Below, in pieces: positions 4,443 to 5,895 of a stretch of 5,895 nucleotides of DNA. The notes below the pieces were generated by a model. The model was not told the origin of the DNA and did no database searches. It saw nothing but the letters and a program-made list of their open reading frames with translations. A program made the position numbers and the translations under genes. Source of the stretch: Cupriavidus taiwanensis (lineage in GTDB: Bacteria; Pseudomonadota; Gammaproteobacteria; Burkholderiales; Burkholderiaceae). Location: positions 1 to 5,895 of the forward strand of contig NZ_OFTT01000011.1 of assembly GCF_900250075.1 (NCBI RefSeq). Reading direction: 5' to 3'. Numbering within the stretch: position 1 is the stretch's first letter; each line of letters begins with the position of its first letter.

Positions 4443-5778
4443 TTAGTACTCCGTTCCGTTAAGCGGCCACGGCTGCTCCTGCAGCCTTTGCAACGCTTTC
4501 AACATATCGTTCTGGCCCAGCGACCGCTGCGACTTCTTGCCAGGCGGCCGTCCACGCTTGCGCGGAGCTCCCTCCGTGCCTGGCACAGAGAGCGACCGTG
4601 TGTTGTCGCGCTTCTCCTGCACGTATTGCGCCAACTGCAGCACATGTCCCAGGCGCTTGTTATCCACGATCTCGCCCTGATCCACTTCCGACAGCCGATC
4701 ATAGGTGGTGTAGGGCAGGGCGGCGCCATTCGCCCGCGGCTCGATCCTGCCATCCGGGTAGTGATAGACATCAATGTAGCGACTGGCTAGCTTGCGGCGC
4801 TCCGGCGTGTCCGCCAGCAGGTAAAGCATCTTGTCGTACTGGATCGTCAGGCTCTTGGACACGCAGCGTGGCTCACGCCACGCAAAGATCAGATCCAGGT
4901 TCTCATCCGGTCGCAGCGGCCGATGGGAGTTGTGGTTGTTGCGCGGCACCTTGGCAAAGCGCGCGTTGTAATCCGCAATGAATTCCGACATAAAGACGTT
5001 GGCGGCCTCCATGGTGCTGATGCCGCGCAGGCGCAGTTCCTTGACCAGGCGATCCTGCAACGTCAGGTGGGTCCGTTCGACGCGGCCCTTGGCTTGGCTG
5101 CTGTTGGCGCAAATGCCGTCAATGTTCAGCTCGAACAAGGCCCGAGCAAACTGGGTGTGGCCGTCGCCGCTGGTCGCCCCTTGTTTGTTGACCCGAAACA
5201 CGCTCGCCTTGTCGCTGTAGAACGCCACCGGCTTGCCGTGGCGCTCCAGGTAGGCCCGCGTCGCCGCAAAGTATGTGAAGGTGGCCTCCGAATGCGTGAA
5301 GCGCAGTTCCATAATCCGGCTGGTGGCGTCGTCGACATAGACCAGCAGCGTGCAGGCCGGCGCGCGATCCTCGAACCAGCGGTGATCGCAGCCGTCGATC
5401 TGGATCAGTTCACCGAGGCACGCGCGACGGTTGCGTGGCTGGTAGACTTTTTGTGGCCGCTGTTTGCGAGGCACCCACAGTCCGGCCACCGTCATCAGCC
5501 GGCGAATCGTTTCCTTGGACAGCGTCAGCCCATAACGCTCGCGCAGCTTCACGATCGGCCGATAGGCGGTTGTTGGCTGGCCGGCCACGTTTGCGCGAAA
5601 CCAGCCCAGACGGTCCTTCCTGCCGATAGCGCTCCAGCAATCGCCGTAACTGCCGGTCGGTGATCTGCAACCGTTCGGCGGCCACGCCTGGCCGCAACTG
5701 ACCATCCACGACCGCCTGGACGGTCTTGTGCCTGTTTAACTCCTGCATGCTGACTGTAATGACCTTGGATCTAGCCAT
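4443..5778 (-). pseudogene. ISNCY-family transposase (IS1202 group), frameshifted by an internal deletion (copy 2)
   Basis: This is a DDE transposase. The N-terminus starts at ATG 5778 and carries the helix-turn-helix domain (LRPGVAAERLQITDRQLRRL, about residues 28-47) and the basic linker VSRKRGRPANNRL. The second frame picks up at KLRERYGLTLSKETIRRLM and runs to TAA at 4445-4443. It holds LGELIQIDGCDHRWFEDRAP (first Asp), AFYSDKASVF (second Asp, 61 residues on) and QAKGRVERTHLTLQDRLVKE (Glu, 45 further), then a basic C-terminus (RKRGRPPGKKSQR). The break lies at about 5551-5563: copy 1 has 78 nt between the equivalent Leu and Lys-Leu codons and this copy has 13, a net loss of 65 nt that shifts the frame. 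All three catalytic residues remain, but no full-length protein can be made. The large open frame from ATG 5705 is not a natural start, since its first 50 residues are out-of-frame sequence. Confidence 0.88.
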
Positions 5779-5840
5779 CCTCTGGCGTCTCCATCGTGTT
5801 CAACCGGGCAGGCTGACTACCATGAAGGGAGCCACTCGGG

Positions 5841-5882
5841 CGGACATTTCAACTTTGCTAAAACCGGACATTACAACTTTGC
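5841..5882. repeat. Right-end paired repeats of ISNCY copy 2
   Basis: CGGACATTTCAACTTTGC (5841-5858) and CGGACATTACAACTTTGC (5865-5882) differ at one base and are spaced exactly 24 bp. They are the inverted counterpart of 4302-4339, lie upstream of the transposase start at 5778, and form the right terminal repeat block. Confidence 0.75.
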
Positions 5883-5895
5883 CGCTACAAACGTT

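Larger units (their letters stand above)
4286..5889 (-). mobile_element. ISNCY (IS1202-group) element copy 2, near full length, defective
   Basis: The element runs from TGTTGTCAAAG (4286-) to CTTTGCCGCTACA (-5889). Read inward, both ends start with TGT, pass CAAAG, and carry two copies of a (T)TGAAATGTCCGG-type repeat, so the ends are imperfect inverted repeats. It holds one minus-strand transposase gene. Its length of about 1.6 kb, plus the net 65 bp lost inside the gene, fits the roughly 1.7 kb known for IS1202-type elements. Only six bases remain to the right of the inferred end, and they do not repeat the left flank at short spacing, so a target duplication cannot be tested in this window. 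The end coordinates are uncertain by several bases. Confidence 0.75.

Noticed and set aside
4923..5663. 246-codon plus-strand open frame opposite ISNCY copy 2
   Set aside because: It is the antisense shadow of a conserved transposase whose DDE motifs are plain on the minus strand; it has no ribosome site and no family-like features.

Overview
The window reads as accessory DNA from a GC-rich beta-proteobacterium, most likely a Burkholderiales (Cupriavidus/Ralstonia/Burkholderia-like) plasmid, genomic island or IS-rich chromosomal segment. This rests on the high GC of most of the window, the codon use of its genes, and the types of IS66 and ISNCY (IS1202-group) transposases, which resemble those common in that order. 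No core or housekeeping gene is visible.

Layout: positions 1-412 are comparatively AT-rich and hold no convincing gene, but carry a perfect FNR/ANR-type dyad (165-178). A very strong Shine-Dalgarno then precedes a short gene (416-571) for a small exported cysteine-rich peptide. Positions 572-1286 are decayed sequence with only weak coding traces. On the minus strand, 1287-1699 is a fossil of an IclR-family regulator, broken by three frameshifts and one stop. It abuts an IS66 remnant (about 1703-2956) whose TnpC is broken by frameshifts and a large internal deletion. An intact, Trp-rich 115-residue orphan gene follows (2974-3321), with a long perfect dyad inside its coding sequence.

Downstream lie a strong intrinsic terminator (3431-3466) and an alternative, mutually exclusive hairpin (3450-3482) that buries the start codon of the next gene. 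That gene (3480 to about 3840) is a glycine-zipper outer-membrane lipoprotein of the SlyB/Pcp type. It is frameshifted in the signal peptide and cut at its 3' end by an ISNCY fragment. The rest of the window is two related but distinct ISNCY/IS1202-group elements, both with minus-strand transposases, packed end to end. The first is reduced to the transposase N-terminus (about 3837-4285). The second is nearly full length (about 4286-5889), but its transposase is frameshifted by a net 65-nt deletion that can be demonstrated by alignment with the first copy.

The window is therefore a graveyard of insertion sequences and broken genes around two apparently intact small genes: the exported Cys-rich peptide and the Trp-rich orphan. 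There is no intact multi-gene pathway, no RNA gene and no CRISPR array. The most original signals are the Cys-rich peptide, the FNR-type box upstream of it, the terminator/start-codon hairpin switch, and the paired direct repeats at the ISNCY ends.
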